A stretch of 64,000 bases of DNA, taken from NCBI GenBank assembly GCA_028687575.1, contig JAQTZW010000004.1, forward strand, positions 1 to 64,000. Reading direction: 5' to 3'. Positions within the stretch are counted from its first letter, which is position 1. Each line of letters starts with the position of its first letter. The DNA is from Gallionella sp. (lineage in GTDB: Bacteria; Pseudomonadota; Gammaproteobacteria; Burkholderiales; Gallionellaceae). Made by a program: the position numbers and the translations under genes. Below are positions 1-11,695 of the stretch, piece by piece. Below the pieces are notes generated by a model. It made no database searches. It saw only the letters and a list, made by a program, of their open reading frames with translations, and was not told the DNA's origin.

Positions 1-110
1 TTGAGGTCAATATGTTCGATAAAACCCCAATAAATCAAATGGTTGCAAATGCGATACAGAATCTTGACGAACCGGACATCAGTAAACAATTGAATCTATT
101 CGATTTTTAA
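1..110 (+). CDS. C-terminal tail of an unknown protein entering from the left
   Basis: An open frame enters from the left edge (frame beginning at base 3) and stops with TAA at 108-110, giving about 35 residues that end in QLNLFDF. Too little is present to name a family. Its stop codon overlaps the stop of the truncated purU on the other strand, so the two reading frames meet tail to tail with no spacer. It could also be a short ORF starting at the ATG at 12. The AT-rich composition resembles its neighbours. Confidence 0.4.
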   Translation, partial: EVNMFDKTPINQMVANAIQNLDEPDISKQLNLFDF

Positions 111-571
111 CCGGACAGTAGTGTTTCTGTATCTTTTCCTGTCATATCAACATATGTGAAAGGAATTCCATGCCACTCAACAAAACTGCGCAAATCCTCA
201 TGATTTGAAATTACACAGGGGATTTCCACTTGCAATTCACCGCAACGCCAACGATGGAGTAGGTCATTCAGACAATGATCCTGACGACTTACTAAAATAA
301 CTAGGCGTTTTTTTCTTGAAGAACTGGTTATCTGCCAGTTCATTTCAAATTCCGTGGCAATTGGCTCAAATTTCTTTGTAAATTGCTCAATATCAAACGG
401 CAGCGAATCTGCGCGGATTTCCTGTCGCATGAAGAATTGGTTTGCTTCTTGTTCCGTGTGATAGCTTGCTTCTACAATGAATCCGCCGTGTTCAGCGATA
501 AATCCTGTAACGTTGGCAATTATTCCAACCCGGTCAGGACAGGAAATTATGAGTGTATAGTGGCAAGTCAT
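107..571 (-). pseudogene. purU: Truncated formyltetrahydrofolate deformylase (purU remnant)
   Basis: The frame encodes about 155 residues from the ATG at 571 and matches the first half of PurU, which hydrolyses 10-formyl-THF to formate and THF. The N-terminal ACT domain (about residues 3-80, with CPDRVGIIANVTGF) and the start of the formyltransferase fold (RKKRLVILVS, HCLNDLL, VISNHEDLR) are clear. It then stops after FTYVDMTGKDTETLLSG. Family members are about 280-290 residues, and the missing half carries the catalytic Asn/His/Asp residues (HHSFLP region), so deformylase activity is not expected. A longer frame opens at 619, but that start lies inside a hairpin and the added residues do not resemble PurU. 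The cut falls where the convergent frame from the left edge ends, which suggests a rearrangement or insertion removed the 3' half. It may survive only as an ACT-domain protein. Confidence 0.8.
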
Positions 572-593
572 TTTTATACTATTTAGATAATGA

Positions 594-620
594 AATGGCC
601 ACGACAAATTCGTGGCCATT
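594..620 (-). terminator. Perfect 11-bp hairpin between gyrB and purU
   Basis: AATGGCCACGA at 594-604 pairs perfectly with TCGTGGCCATT at 610-620 around a 5-base loop. It lies 25 bases past the gyrB stop codon, so it probably ends gyrB transcription. No good T-tract follows on either strand, so it may act as a hairpin or 3' RNA stabiliser and not as a classic intrinsic terminator. Confidence 0.5.
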
Positions 621-644
621 GTATTGTGGTTTCATTACATGAAC

Positions 645-3063
<2,419 letters not shown>

Positions 3064-3100
3064 ATTAAAAATCTAAATCAGTCGTAAATCGACTTTCCGA

Positions 3101-4201
3101 TTAAATTCTCATTGGCATAACTACATAGCGAAACTCTTGATTTTCAGGTGAAGTTATCAGGATACTGCTATTCGGGCTTCCAAAAGAAAAAATCACCTGT
3201 TCACTATTCACGCTATTTAAACCCTCAAGCAAATAATTAACGTTAAATCCGATATCGAGGGCATCACCATGATAATCAGTCTCGATTTCGATTTGCGCCT
3301 CTTCCTGCTCACTATTACTACTTATTACACTAAGATTCCTCTCTGTGAGAACAAAACGAACCCCCCGAAATTTTTCATTAGACAAAATAGCTGCACGTTG
3401 TAGGGCCTGTTGCACAACTAACCTATTGATATTCAAGTGATTAGTGTAGGAAGGAATAACACGGTCATAATCAGGAAATTTCCCCTCGATCAACTTCGTA
3501 CTTAATTGGATACCTGAAAAATTTGCCTTAAGTTGTTGTTCTGAAAATATTATTTCAATATCACCATCATCATCTGTAAGTAATTTTGCAAGTTCCATTA
3601 CGGCTTTTCTTGGAATAATAATCTCTTGTTTCGGAAAATCAGCATGGATACGAGTGGCATTGTAAGCAAGCCTGTGGCCATCAGTTGCAACGGCAAATAA
3701 TTTATTTCCATCAACCCCCAGCAACACACCATTCAAGTAATAACGAACATCTTGCTGGGCCATTGCGTATTGAATAGAACTAAACAACGCTTTCAATAAC
3801 TTCTGAGGAATTGTGACACTGCTTGAATTCTCGATTTGATTATTAAGCTTAGGAAAATCTTGGGCAGGCAAAGTCTGCAAATTGAATCTACTTTTACCTG
3901 ATTTAATTTGGGCACGACTTTCTTTAACATCAATAGTGACGCTGCTCTGATCAGGAAGTATACGAAGAATGTCTAATAATTTTTTGCCAGCTAAAGTTAC
4001 AGAGGAATTCGAAGTATCTTCTGTTTCGATATTAGTACTAATCTGTATCTCAAGATCCGTTGCAGTGAACTTTACTATACCTAATTCCTTTTCTATCAAT
4101 ATATTAGAAAGTATTGGCATGGTTTGTTTACGCTCGACAACTCCCACTACAATTTGTAGGGGTTTTAACAACGCTTCTTTTTCTATACTTTGTATAAACA
4201 T
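3101..4201 (-). CDS. dnaN: DNA polymerase III beta sliding clamp
   Basis: This is the ring-shaped processivity clamp that tethers DNA polymerase III and other repair factors to DNA. The 366-residue product has exactly the usual length and shows three repeated clamp domains (about 1-120, 128-247 and 248-366). Diagnostic segments are QKLLKALFSSIQYAMAQQDVRYYLNGVLL, here abbreviated to its core AMAQQDVRYYLNG, and ATDGHRLA. The C-terminus PMRI is the typical clamp ending. It lies between dnaA and gyrB on the same strand; its distance from dnaA (198 bases of AT-rich DNA) suggests its own promoter there. Low GC, like dnaA. Confidence 0.98.
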   Translation of the reverse strand: MFIQSIEKEALLKPLQIVVGVVERKQTMPILSNILIEKELGIVKFTATDLEIQISTNIETEDTSNSSVTLAGKKLLDILRILPDQSSVTIDVKESRAQIKSGKSRFNLQTLPAQDFPKLNNQIENSSSVTIPQKLLKALFSSIQYAMAQQDVRYYLNGVLLGVDGNKLFAVATDGHRLAYNATRIHADFPKQEIIIPRKAVMELAKLLTDDDGDIEIIFSEQQLKANFSGIQLSTKLIEGKFPDYDRVIPSYTNHLNINRLVVQQALQRAAILSNEKFRGVRFVLTERNLSVISSNSEQEEAQIEIETDYHGDALDIGFNVNYLLEGLNSVNSEQVIFSFGSPNSSILITSPENQEFRYVVMPMRI

Positions 4202-4399
4202 AATATAAATACCTAATAGTAATAATAATGATCTGATTAATTGTGTAAATAAGATAATTCTTTAATTAAATCAATCTATTAATTAATAGTATTATCTATG
4301 TATAAGGCACTCGCTGCCTTGTGGAAAAAGGTGCATAAATCTATGCATTGCAAAAATAATCCGGATTATTAACAACTGATGCGGCAGTTATCCACAACT
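4202..4399. other. oriC: AT-rich dnaN-dnaA spacer, candidate oriC
   Basis: This 198-base spacer has a very AT-rich left half, rich in TTAATTAA and TAATAATAAT runs, suited to strand opening. Its right half is packed with palindromes: AAGGCA/TGCCTT around five bases (4304-4320), TGCATA/TATGCA around four bases (4332-4347), and the perfect 16-mer AATAATCCGGATTATT (4355-4370). A perfect DnaA box, TTATCCACAA, lies at 4388-4397, and a near box (TTTTCCACAA on the minus strand) at 4319-4328. Gene direction flips close by. The spacer may also hold the dnaN promoter. The dnaA-rpmH spacer is the competing origin candidate. Confidence 0.6.
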
Positions 4400-5761
4400 T
4401 TATCCTGTTAAAGTTTGATATAAATTTTTATAGTCGCTATCAATTACGCTGTCTTCAGTTCTCAGTTCAGTGACTTTTTGGCAGGCATGAATAACTGTCG
4501 AATGATCTTTCCCACCAAAAGAATTTCCAATTTCTGGAAGACTTAATGAAGTAAGTTCCCTTGCCAACGCCATGGCTATCTGCCTGGGCCGAGTTAAGTT
4601 TCTGGTTCGCTTTTTTGACAGCATATCGACAATTTTGATGCGATAGTAATCTGCAACAGTCTTCTGGATGTTATCTACAGATATTTGTCGATTCTGCGAA
4701 ATCAGAATATCTTTCAATGCTTCCTTCGCAGAATCTACTGAAATGACGCGACGATGAAATTTAGTGAACGCTTCCACACGTTTGAGCGCACCTTCAAGTT
4801 CACGAATATTGGAACTGACATGTTTGGCAATGAAAAAAGCAACCGCATCATCAAGTACATAGTCACTGAGTGCTGCTTTTTTTAGCAAGATTGCTACACG
4901 CATTTCCAGTTCTGGTGGTTCTATCGAGATAGTAAGACCCCAACCAAATCTTGATACCAAACGATTTTCAAGGCCGGTCAGTTCTTTTGGGAAAGTGTCA
5001 CTCGTAAGGATAACTTGCTTATGAGAATCAACTAATGTGTTGAATGCATAAAAAAACTCTTCCTGAGTTTTTGCCTTACCAGCAAAAAATTGAATGTCGT
5101 CAATTAGCAGTACATCTAAGGAATGATAGTACTGCTTAAATTCTTCAAACTTGTTTGTTTGATATGCGCGTACAACGTCAGCAACGTATCTCTCCGCATG
5201 CATATAACAAACTTTGGTATTAGGATTATTAGCTAATATCTGATTACCAATGGCTTGGGCGAGATGAGTTTTACCAAGACCGACGCCACCATAAATAAAA
5301 AGGGGGTTATACGAAACACCAGGTAACTCTGCAACTTGAGTGGCTGCAGCAAAAGCTAATTGGTTAGCTTTGCCAATCACGAAATTATCAAAAGTTAAAG
5401 AGTGGTTGAGTTTTCCGTATCCTCGGAAAGAAGTTTCAATCTTAGGTTTGACTTCGATATTTGGCTTTGCAATTTCGTCTGCAGGTTTACTGTTAGGCTT
5501 AGAAGTAGGTACAGGCAGATTTTCAACAACACGAAAATCAAAAACAGGAAGTTCTTGAAAGACTAATTTTGCTTGGCGTTTGATTTCAGGTAAAAAACGA
5601 TCTTGTACAACTTTTAGGGTAAATGAATTCGGAGTAGTCAGGATCAATCGCCCGTTATCTGCAGATACCCTAAGTGGTTTAATCCAAGATATAAACTGTT
5701 GGGGTGGCAAACTCTTTTCAAAAGAGCTCAAACAGTTATCCCAGAAGGTTTTAACTTGCAT
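4400..5761 (-). CDS. dnaA: Chromosomal replication initiator DnaA
   Basis: This AAA+ ATPase binds DnaA boxes, melts oriC and loads the DnaB helicase. The 453-residue product has domain I at the N-terminus (WDNCLSSFEKSLPPQQF) and a variable Pro/Lys-rich linker at about residues 88-110. The ATPase domain has Walker A GGVGLGKTHL near residue 160 and Walker B LLIDDIQF. The C-terminal helix-turn-helix carries the DnaA signature (GGKDHSTVIHACQKV). It heads the leftward dnaA-dnaN-gyrB set. A DnaA box at 5827-5836, upstream of the start, fits autoregulation or origin function. Confidence 0.98.
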   Translation of the reverse strand: MQVKTFWDNCLSSFEKSLPPQQFISWIKPLRVSADNGRLILTTPNSFTLKVVQDRFLPEIKRQAKLVFQELPVFDFRVVENLPVPTSKPNSKPADEIAKPNIEVKPKIETSFRGYGKLNHSLTFDNFVIGKANQLAFAAATQVAELPGVSYNPLFIYGGVGLGKTHLAQAIGNQILANNPNTKVCYMHAERYVADVVRAYQTNKFEEFKQYYHSLDVLLIDDIQFFAGKAKTQEEFFYAFNTLVDSHKQVILTSDTFPKELTGLENRLVSRFGWGLTISIEPPELEMRVAILLKKAALSDYVLDDAVAFFIAKHVSSNIRELEGALKRVEAFTKFHRRVISVDSAKEALKDILISQNRQISVDNIQKTVADYYRIKIVDMLSKKRTRNLTRPRQIAMALARELTSLSLPEIGNSFGGKDHSTVIHACQKVTELRTEDSVIDSDYKNLYQTLTG

Positions 5762-5826
5762 AATTTTGAGAAGATTGGGTGTTTAATAGAAAGACAGTCG
5801 CACCATTCTACAGAGCATGACACAAC

Positions 5827-5836
5827 TTATCCACAA
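5827..5836 (+). promoter_or_regulatory. DnaA box in the dnaA-rpmH spacer
   Basis: TTATCCACAA matches the high-affinity DnaA box exactly. It sits in the 157-base divergent spacer between dnaA and rpmH, 66 bases upstream of the dnaA start and 20 bases upstream of the rpmH -35 element. It could control either gene or be part of the origin. Confidence 0.7.
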
Positions 5837-5855
5837 CCAAAAATGCAGAATTGAC

Positions 5856-5884
5856 TTGACACAGAGCGGTTAACATATTGTAAT
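5856..5884 (+). promoter_or_regulatory. Sigma-70 promoter of rpmH
   Basis: A consensus -35 TTGACA (5856-5861) is followed after 17 bases by a -10 TGTAAT (5879-5884). Transcription would start about 30 bases before the rpmH ATG at 5919. This is one of the best promoters in the window, as expected for a ribosomal protein gene. Confidence 0.75.
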
Positions 5885-5918
5885 GCTGCGTTTATTGATA
5901 CTCTGAGGATAATACATT

Positions 5919-6053
5919 ATGAAACGCACTTACCAACCTTCAGTAACAAAGAGGAAGCGTACCCATGGATTTTTGGTACGTATGAAAACTCGCGCCGGTA
6001 GGGCTGTAATTCGCGCACGTCGCGCTAAAGGTCGTGCAAAACTCGCGGTTTAA
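5919..6053 (+). CDS. rpmH: 50S ribosomal protein L34
   Basis: This 44-residue, very basic protein begins [18 protein letters not shown] and ends AKGRAKLAV, matching L34 along its whole length. It is a structural protein of the large ribosomal subunit. A GAGGAT ribosome site precedes the ATG. It heads the rpmH-rnpA-yidD-yidC-mnmE run, with the rnpA frame starting inside its last codons, and it is transcribed away from dnaA, marking the rightward replichore. Confidence 0.97.
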   Translation: MKRTYQPSVTKRKRTHGFLVRMKTRAGRAVIRARRAKGRAKLAV

Positions 6054-6405
6054 GCACATTAACGGATTTAGTTATACGCAACGTATCCCACGTCGTGTAG
6101 GCTTTAAAAGCTGTCTGAATTCTAATCAGATTTCAGACAGCTGCTTTAAGGTATTCTATATCTCGAATAGTTCAGGTATCTCAAGGCTGGGCATAGTGGC
6201 TGCGAAACGATTGTTGCCTAGAGCCGTTGACAGAAACTCAGCAAAGCGCCAAATACGACATCTTTTTCGCTTGCACAAAATAAAATACTTAGGTGTTGAT
6301 TTGGTCGTGATGATAAGAAAATCCGACCAAGTGAGAAAAACCTCAAAAATTGATGGTTTGAGCAAACTCTTCAATCGGGTAGTGACACAATGCGCAGGTT
6401 CCTGA
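6034..6405 (+). CDS. rnpA: Ribonuclease P protein component
   Basis: This small basic protein assists the RnpB ribozyme in maturing tRNA 5' ends. The RNase P signature is visible as [13 protein letters not shown] at about residues 67-79, preceded by [13 protein letters not shown]. The 123-residue frame starts at a GTG inside rpmH, a 20-base overlap; no better start was found, and its N-terminus is divergent, so the true start may lie downstream. Its end overlaps yidD by 16 bases, so these genes are translationally linked. Confidence 0.88.
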   Translation: MQNSRFKHINGFSYTQRIPRRVGFKSCLNSNQISDSCFKVFYISNSSGISRLGIVAAKRLLPRAVDRNSAKRQIRHLFRLHKIKYLGVDLVVMIRKSDQVRKTSKIDGLSKLFNRVVTQCAGS

Positions 6406-6599
6406 TTACAGTGATACATGGCTACCAGTATTTCATTAGCCCACTCAAACCCCCTACTTGCCGATTCATCCCAACTTGTTCTGATTATGCATGTCAAGCC
6501 TTGACTAAATATGGTCTGTTGAGGGGAATATGGATGAGTTTGAAACGATTGGCACGTTGTAATCCTTGGCATAGCGGCGGCTATGATCCGATACCCTAA
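6390..6599 (+). CDS. yidD: Membrane protein insertion efficiency factor YidD
   Basis: The 69-residue protein carries the YidD signature: a short amphipathic N-terminus ([18 protein letters not shown]), then the Cys-containing [11 protein letters not shown] and the C-terminal [14 protein letters not shown]. YidD sits at the inner face of the cytoplasmic membrane and helps insertion of proteins through YidC. It overlaps the end of rnpA and is 18 bases from yidC, the standard arrangement. Confidence 0.95.
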   Translation: MRRFLITVIHGYQYFISPLKPPTCRFIPTCSDYACQALTKYGLLRGIWMSLKRLARCNPWHSGGYDPIP

Positions 6600-6617
6600 T
6601 CACAAATAATTACCATC

Positions 6618-8249
6618 ATGGACTTTCAAAGACTTTTCCTGTTTTTAATCTTTTCATTTTCATTGATGATGGTATGGGATGGTTGGCAACGCTACCAGCA
6701 TCCGGAATTGGTTGCGCAGTCAGAGACTGCGCCAGCTAAATCCGATTCTCCAGCAAGCAATAAAGCAGTAACAGATCAAACCCTCACCGCAAAGCAGCTT
6801 GTTGTAGCCGAGTCTGGAAAAATCATCAAAATTAAGACAGATGTTATTGAAGCCGAAATCAATACTACCGGTGGAAATATCCAACATCTGGATTTGCTCA
6901 AGCATCCTGACGCGCTTGATAAGAACAAGGGTGTCATTTTGTTCGACAAGGGTGAAGGGAAAAACACTTATATCGCTCAGTCAGGCTTGTTGGGTTCAGA
7001 GATGCCGAACCACAATACGCTGTTCACTGCTTCGCAAGACAACTACCAGCTTCAAGATAATGAAAACCAAGTCCAGATAAAAATGCTGGCGGTGAGTTCG
7101 AGTGGCGTACAGGTTGCAAAAATATTTACCTTCCATAAGGGAAGTTATGTAATTGATATTTCATATGAAATATCAAACAGTTCTAAAGCAGAGGTTAAAA
7201 CTTCAGCATATTTCCAGTTTATTCGAGGAAACGAAGCGCCTGAAGGTGATTCGAAAATGGTGCCGACCTATACCGGCCCGGCCGTATACACGGAGCAGGA
7301 AAAGTTCCAAAAGGTGGCATTTGGTGACATCGACAAGAATAAGATTCCCTATCCTAAAGAGTCCGACAATGGCTGGATAGGGATGTTGCAACATTATTTT
7401 GTTGCTGCATGGATACCTTCAGAAAAGACAAACCGAGAATATTTCACTAGAAAGCTCGAAGGGGGCTTGTATTCTGCTGGGGTCGTTGTCCCTGTTTCAG
7501 CGATTGCGCCGGGAAAAGCTACGGTCGTAGATATGCGACTCTATGCGGGACCAGCACAGAGCAAACTCAATAAAATCGCTCCAGGTTTGGGTTTGTCAGT
7601 GGATTATGGATGGTTGACAATTTTGGCTACGCCCATTTTTTGGATGCTTACTTTCCTTGAAGGCATCGTAAAAAACTGGGGTGTGGCCATCATCCTTTTG
7701 ACTGTGATGATCAAGTTGGCCTTCTTTCCTTTGTCGGCAGCGAGCTACCGTTCAATGGGAAAAATGCGAGCAGTTGCACCCAAGCTTGAAAAGATCAAAC
7801 AGCAATATGGTGATGATCGTGAGCGTCTGAACAAGGCAATGATGGAGCTGTATAAGACGGAAAAAATCAATCCTTTGGGTGGATGTTTACCCATGTTGAT
7901 TCAAATCCCTGTATTTATTGCTTTATATTGGTCAATTCTAGCCAGCGTGGAAATGCGATATGCGCCATTTTTTGGCTGGATTACCGATTTATCTAAAGCA
8001 GATCCTTATTACATCTTGCCGCTCATCATGGGCGCAAGCATGTTCCTGCAATCTAAACTGAATCCGGTACCACCCGATCCGATTCAAGCTAAGGTTATGC
8101 AGATAATGCCAGTAGCATTCAGCGTGGTTTTCTTCTTCTTTCCTGCAGGATTAGTACTGTACTCAATTGTCAATAACGTCCTATCTATTGCGCAGCAGTG
8201 GTACATCACGCGTGAAATAGGGGTTGAGGGTGCCACTGCCAAACGCTGA
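6618..8249 (+). CDS. yidC: Membrane protein insertase YidC
   Basis: This integral membrane insertase inserts and folds inner-membrane proteins, including F1Fo subunit c, alone or with SecYEG. The 543-residue Gram-negative form has an N-terminal membrane anchor (residues 3-20), a large periplasmic domain (about 50-335), and a C-terminal five-helix core with the conserved NPLGGCLPMLIQIPVF segment near residue 415. The downstream mnmE frame starts 26 bases before the yidC stop. Its substrate gene atpE is in the same window. Confidence 0.98.
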   Translation: MDFQRLFLFLIFSFSLMMVWDGWQRYQHPELVAQSETAPAKSDSPASNKAVTDQTLTAKQLVVAESGKIIKIKTDVIEAEINTTGGNIQHLDLLKHPDALDKNKGVILFDKGEGKNTYIAQSGLLGSEMPNHNTLFTASQDNYQLQDNENQVQIKMLAVSSSGVQVAKIFTFHKGSYVIDISYEISNSSKAEVKTSAYFQFIRGNEAPEGDSKMVPTYTGPAVYTEQEKFQKVAFGDIDKNKIPYPKESDNGWIGMLQHYFVAAWIPSEKTNREYFTRKLEGGLYSAGVVVPVSAIAPGKATVVDMRLYAGPAQSKLNKIAPGLGLSVDYGWLTILATPIFWMLTFLEGIVKNWGVAIILLTVMIKLAFFPLSAASYRSMGKMRAVAPKLEKIKQQYGDDRERLNKAMMELYKTEKINPLGGCLPMLIQIPVFIALYWSILASVEMRYAPFFGWITDLSKADPYYILPLIMGASMFLQSKLNPVPPDPIQAKVMQIMPVAFSVVFFFFPAGLVLYSIVNNVLSIAQQWYITREIGVEGATAKR

Positions 8250-9558
8250 TTTAATTGCAGCAATAGCCACGGCGCAAGGCCGTGGTGGGGTAGGTGTAAT
8301 ACGGGTTTCTGGCAGGGGAGTTGCAGAGATTGCTGCGGCAATACTGGGTAAGTCGCCTGTACCTCGCCATGCAACCTATTGTGATTTTCTTGATGCGAAT
8401 GGTATGGCCATCGATCAGGGAATTGCGCTGTATTTCCCTTCCCCCCATTCCTACACTGGCGAGGATGTCCTTGAACTTCAGGGACACGGTGGTACGGCGG
8501 TTCTTCAACTACTATTACAGCGTTGCTTAGAATTGGGAGCGCGACTTGCAGAGCCAGGGGAATTCACTCGCAGGGCATTTCTCAATGACAAGCTTGATTT
8601 GGCGCAAGCGGAGAGTGTCGCAGACTTAATCTCTGCAACAACTACTGAAGCAGCACGCAGTGCAATGCGATCCTTGCATGGTGAATTTTCATCTACAGTC
8701 AACCAACTGGTAGACGACTTGATTCATCTGCGCATGTTGACAGAGGCGATGCTGGATTTTCCAGAAGAAGACCTTGATGTATCTGATACGTCACTCAGGG
8801 ATAGCTTGCTTGCAAAATTGCGACTCAAATTGCAACTGACGCTGGATACGGCCAAGCAGGGAAGCTTGCTGAGAGAGGGAGCACACATTGCTCTGGTTGG
8901 CCGTCCCAATGTAGGCAAATCCAGTTTGCTTAATCGTCTGTCTGGAGAGGAAGTCGCTTTGGTCAGTGATATTCCAGGTACCACGCGTGATGTTATCCGA
9001 CAAGCAATTCAGATTAAAGGTGTGCCATTGCACATTATGGACACAGCTGGCCTGAGGACATCACTAGATGAGGTCGAAAAAATGGGTATGGCTAGAACAC
9101 ATCAGGCCGTACAGAAGGCAGATTTAATACTTATGCTGCTCGACTCAAATCAAGGATCCAGCGCAGAAGATGAGAAAATATTTTCAGCATTCCCAGATAA
9201 CATTCCCCATCTAAAAGTGTTCAACAAGGCCGACCTGATGACAGCTGAGCGATGCAAGGATGCGATTTATATATCAGCCAAAACCGGCGAGGGAATAGAT
9301 GAGTTTCGCGAAGAACTGCTTAAACTGATAGGTTGGAACAATCAGGAAAGCGGAGTATTTATTGCCCGAGAGCGACATTTGATTGCATTGAATCAGGCGC
9401 GATTCCACTTGGATCAAGCAGCATCCAACCGGAATATGCCTGAATTCTTTTCTGAAGAATTACGGCTGACACAAAATCAACTCAGCAATATTACCGGGAA
9501 GTTCTCCGCAGATGATTTGCTAGGCGAGATATTTGGTAGATTTTGCATCGGGAAGTAA
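8224..9558 (+). CDS. mnmE: tRNA modification GTPase MnmE
   Basis: MnmE acts with MnmG to install carboxymethylaminomethyl groups on U34 of certain tRNAs. The 444-residue product has an N-terminal tetrahydrofolate-binding domain (GRGGVGVIRVSG, HSYTGEDVLELQGHGG), a helical region interrupted by a G domain (GRPNVGKSS near residue 222, DIPGTTRD, DTAGLR), and the C-terminal catalytic CIGK motif (FCIGK). The start is a TTG at 8224 or GTG at 8230, both inside the yidC end. Its partner mnmG follows after a 235-base gap that holds a parS site. Confidence 0.97.
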   Translation: MRVPLPNADLIAAIATAQGRGGVGVIRVSGRGVAEIAAAILGKSPVPRHATYCDFLDANGMAIDQGIALYFPSPHSYTGEDVLELQGHGGTAVLQLLLQRCLELGARLAEPGEFTRRAFLNDKLDLAQAESVADLISATTTEAARSAMRSLHGEFSSTVNQLVDDLIHLRMLTEAMLDFPEEDLDVSDTSLRDSLLAKLRLKLQLTLDTAKQGSLLREGAHIALVGRPNVGKSSLLNRLSGEEVALVSDIPGTTRDVIRQAIQIKGVPLHIMDTAGLRTSLDEVEKMGMARTHQAVQKADLILMLLDSNQGSSAEDEKIFSAFPDNIPHLKVFNKADLMTAERCKDAIYISAKTGEGIDEFREELLKLIGWNNQESGVFIARERHLIALNQARFHLDQAASNRNMPEFFSEELRLTQNQLSNITGKFSADDLLGEIFGRFCIGK

Positions 9559-9715
9559 TTAGCAACACTACGCTCTGCTTTGAGGTGGCTGTAAGCCCGT
9601 ATTATTCTCAGCTTTTCCTGTAAGGAATCCATAAACTCTTCATAAGGTTGGGAACTAACCCCATGATTTCATATGAAGAAAATAAATCCTTAGGGTAAAT
9701 TGTGGCGAACCTTAA

Positions 9716-9731
9716 TGTTCCACGTGAAACG
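9716..9731. promoter_or_regulatory. parS: Second parS site, upstream of mnmG
   Basis: TGTTCCACGTGAAACG matches the parS consensus TGTTNCACGTGAAACA except for the last base. It lies in the 235-base mnmE-mnmG spacer, 62 bases before the mnmG start. No other clear feature was seen in that spacer. Together with the perfect site near gyrB it brackets the origin. Confidence 0.8.
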
Positions 9732-9793
9732 CGATAGTACGGAATGATGCTGGTCTGTTGTATCATGCGCCTCCCTGATTAGATGCTGGCGAC

Positions 9794-11695
9794 ATGAATT
9801 TTCCTGAAGTATTCGATGTGATTGTAGTGGGTGGCGGGCACGCCGGGACGGAAGCCGCCTTGGTAAGTGCCCGTTCTGGCTGCAAAACACTGCTGATAAC
9901 CCACAATATTGAGACGCTTGGACAGATGTCTTGCAACCCTTCGATAGGCGGTATTGGCAAGGGTCATCTGGTAAAAGAGGTAGATGCGCTCGGCGGAGCG
10001 ATGGCGATTGCAACCGACGAAGGTGGCATCCAATTTAGAATACTCAATTCGAGCAAGGGCTACGCAGTTCGAGCAACACGGGCACAAGCTGACCGTATCC
10101 TGTACAAACAGGCAATAAGGTGGCGGCTTGAAAACCAGCCTAACCTTTGGTTGTTTCAGCAGGCCGTAGATGATTTGATGGTTGAGTCAGACAAGGTTAC
10201 GGGTGTTGTGACCCAGCTTGGATTGCGGTTCAAAGCGAAAACGGTGGTGCTGACGGCGGGAACATTTCTCGCAGGCTTGGTGCATGTTGGGCAGGCGAAT
10301 TATCAAGCAGGTCGTGCCGGAGATCCTCCTTCAATTAGCTTGGCACATCGCCTGCGAGAAATGAAGTTGCCGGTAGGCCGTTTGAAAACCGGCACGCCAC
10401 CAAGGATAGATGGCCGTACCATCAATTATTCTGTACTCAAAGCACAGCCAGGCGATGATCCGGTGCCAGTGTTTTCATTCATGGGAAATGTTGGCTTACA
10501 CCCTAAGCAACTACCGTGCTGGATCACGGAAACAAGTGAAAAAACGCATGAAATCATCCGTGGAGGACTTGATCGCTCGCCATTGTTTACCGGGGTGATT
10601 GAAGGTGTGGGGCCGCGTTACTGCCCATCCATAGAGGACAAAATCACCAGATTCGCAGATAAAGCCTCGCATCAAATATTCCTTGAACCAGAAGGACTTA
10701 CCACGCACGAGATATATCCAAATGGAATCTCAACCAGTTTGCCGTTTGATGTGCAGCTTGAGTTGGTGCGCTCAATCAAAGGCCTGGAAAACGCGCACAT
10801 TCTGCGACCGGGCTACGCGATTGAATATGACTACTTCAATCCATGCGGACTAAAGAGTTCGCTGGAAACCAAAGCAATCAGTGGATTGTTCTTTGCGGGT
10901 CAAATCAATGGTACAACGGGCTATGAAGAAGCGGCAGCGCAGGGATTGCTCGCTGGATTGAACGCTTCATTGCAAGTGCGTGAGATGGATGCGTGGTGTC
11001 CTCAGCGCGACGAGGCCTATATAGGCGTAATGGTAGATGACCTCATAACGCAGGGTGTTACCGAGCCTTATCGAATGTTTACCAGTCGAGCGGAATACCG
11101 CCTACAGTTGCGAGAAGATAATGCCGACCTGAGGCTAACCGAGATTGGCCGAAAACTTGGGGTAGTGGATGAAACAAGATGGGTGGCGTTCGATCAAAAA
11201 AGGGAATCTATAGCAATCGAACAGGAGCGTTTGCGAAGCTTTTGGGTTAGCCCTCGGAACATCGCCCCAGTCGATGCTGAGCGGGTACTTGGCAAAGGTA
11301 TAGAGCGTGAATATTCGTTGTATGAGTTGCTGAGACGTCCAGATGTGACATATCAGGCGCTGATGAGTTTGACTGATGCGGGGGCGGCTGTAATAGATGA
11401 AAAAGTCGCTGAACAGATTGAAATTCAAGCCAAATATCAGGGCTATATTGATCGTCAGCACGATGAGATAGCGCGCAACGAGCAGAATAATCAGGTGAAA
11501 TTGCCGAGTGATATTGATTACAAGGACGTCCGTGGATTATCTATAGAGGTGCAGCAAAAGTTGAACCAACATAAGCCAGAAACAATTGGGCAGGCAAGCA
11601 GAATATCGGGAATTACACCCGCCGCAATTTCTCTGCTATTGGTGCACATCAAACGGGGATTCAGAGATACGCGCTCAGGCGAGGTGGGCTTATGA
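9794..11695 (+). CDS. mnmG: tRNA U34 carboxymethylaminomethyl modification enzyme MnmG (GidA)
   Basis: This FAD- and NADH-dependent partner of MnmE modifies the wobble uridine of tRNAs. The 633-residue product has the N-terminal FAD-binding [10 protein letters not shown] motif, the conserved [14 protein letters not shown] segment, [11 protein letters not shown], and the C-terminal helical domain ([17 protein letters not shown]). Length is normal. The start overlaps nothing, and its end overlaps rsmG by 4 bases, so the two are translationally coupled, as is common for mnmG-rsmG-parAB. Confidence 0.98.
   Translation: MNFPEVFDVIVVGGGHAGTEAALVSARSGCKTLLITHNIETLGQMSCNPSIGGIGKGHLVKEVDALGGAMAIATDEGGIQFRILNSSKGYAVRATRAQADRILYKQAIRWRLENQPNLWLFQQAVDDLMVESDKVTGVVTQLGLRFKAKTVVLTAGTFLAGLVHVGQANYQAGRAGDPPSISLAHRLREMKLPVGRLKTGTPPRIDGRTINYSVLKAQPGDDPVPVFSFMGNVGLHPKQLPCWITETSEKTHEIIRGGLDRSPLFTGVIEGVGPRYCPSIEDKITRFADKASHQIFLEPEGLTTHEIYPNGISTSLPFDVQLELVRSIKGLENAHILRPGYAIEYDYFNPCGLKSSLETKAISGLFFAGQINGTTGYEEAAAQGLLAGLNASLQVREMDAWCPQRDEAYIGVMVDDLITQGVTEPYRMFTSRAEYRLQLREDNADLRLTEIGRKLGVVDETRWVAFDQKRESIAIEQERLRSFWVSPRNIAPVDAERVLGKGIEREYSLYELLRRPDVTYQALMSLTDAGAAVIDEKVAEQIEIQAKYQGYIDRQHDEIARNEQNNQVKLPSDIDYKDVRGLSIEVQQKLNQHKPETIGQASRISGITPAAISLLLVHIKRGFRDTRSGEVGL

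Noticed and set aside
594..620. Intrinsic terminator for purU or the left-edge gene
   Set aside because: It lies upstream of purU and has no T-tract; it is more likely linked to gyrB.
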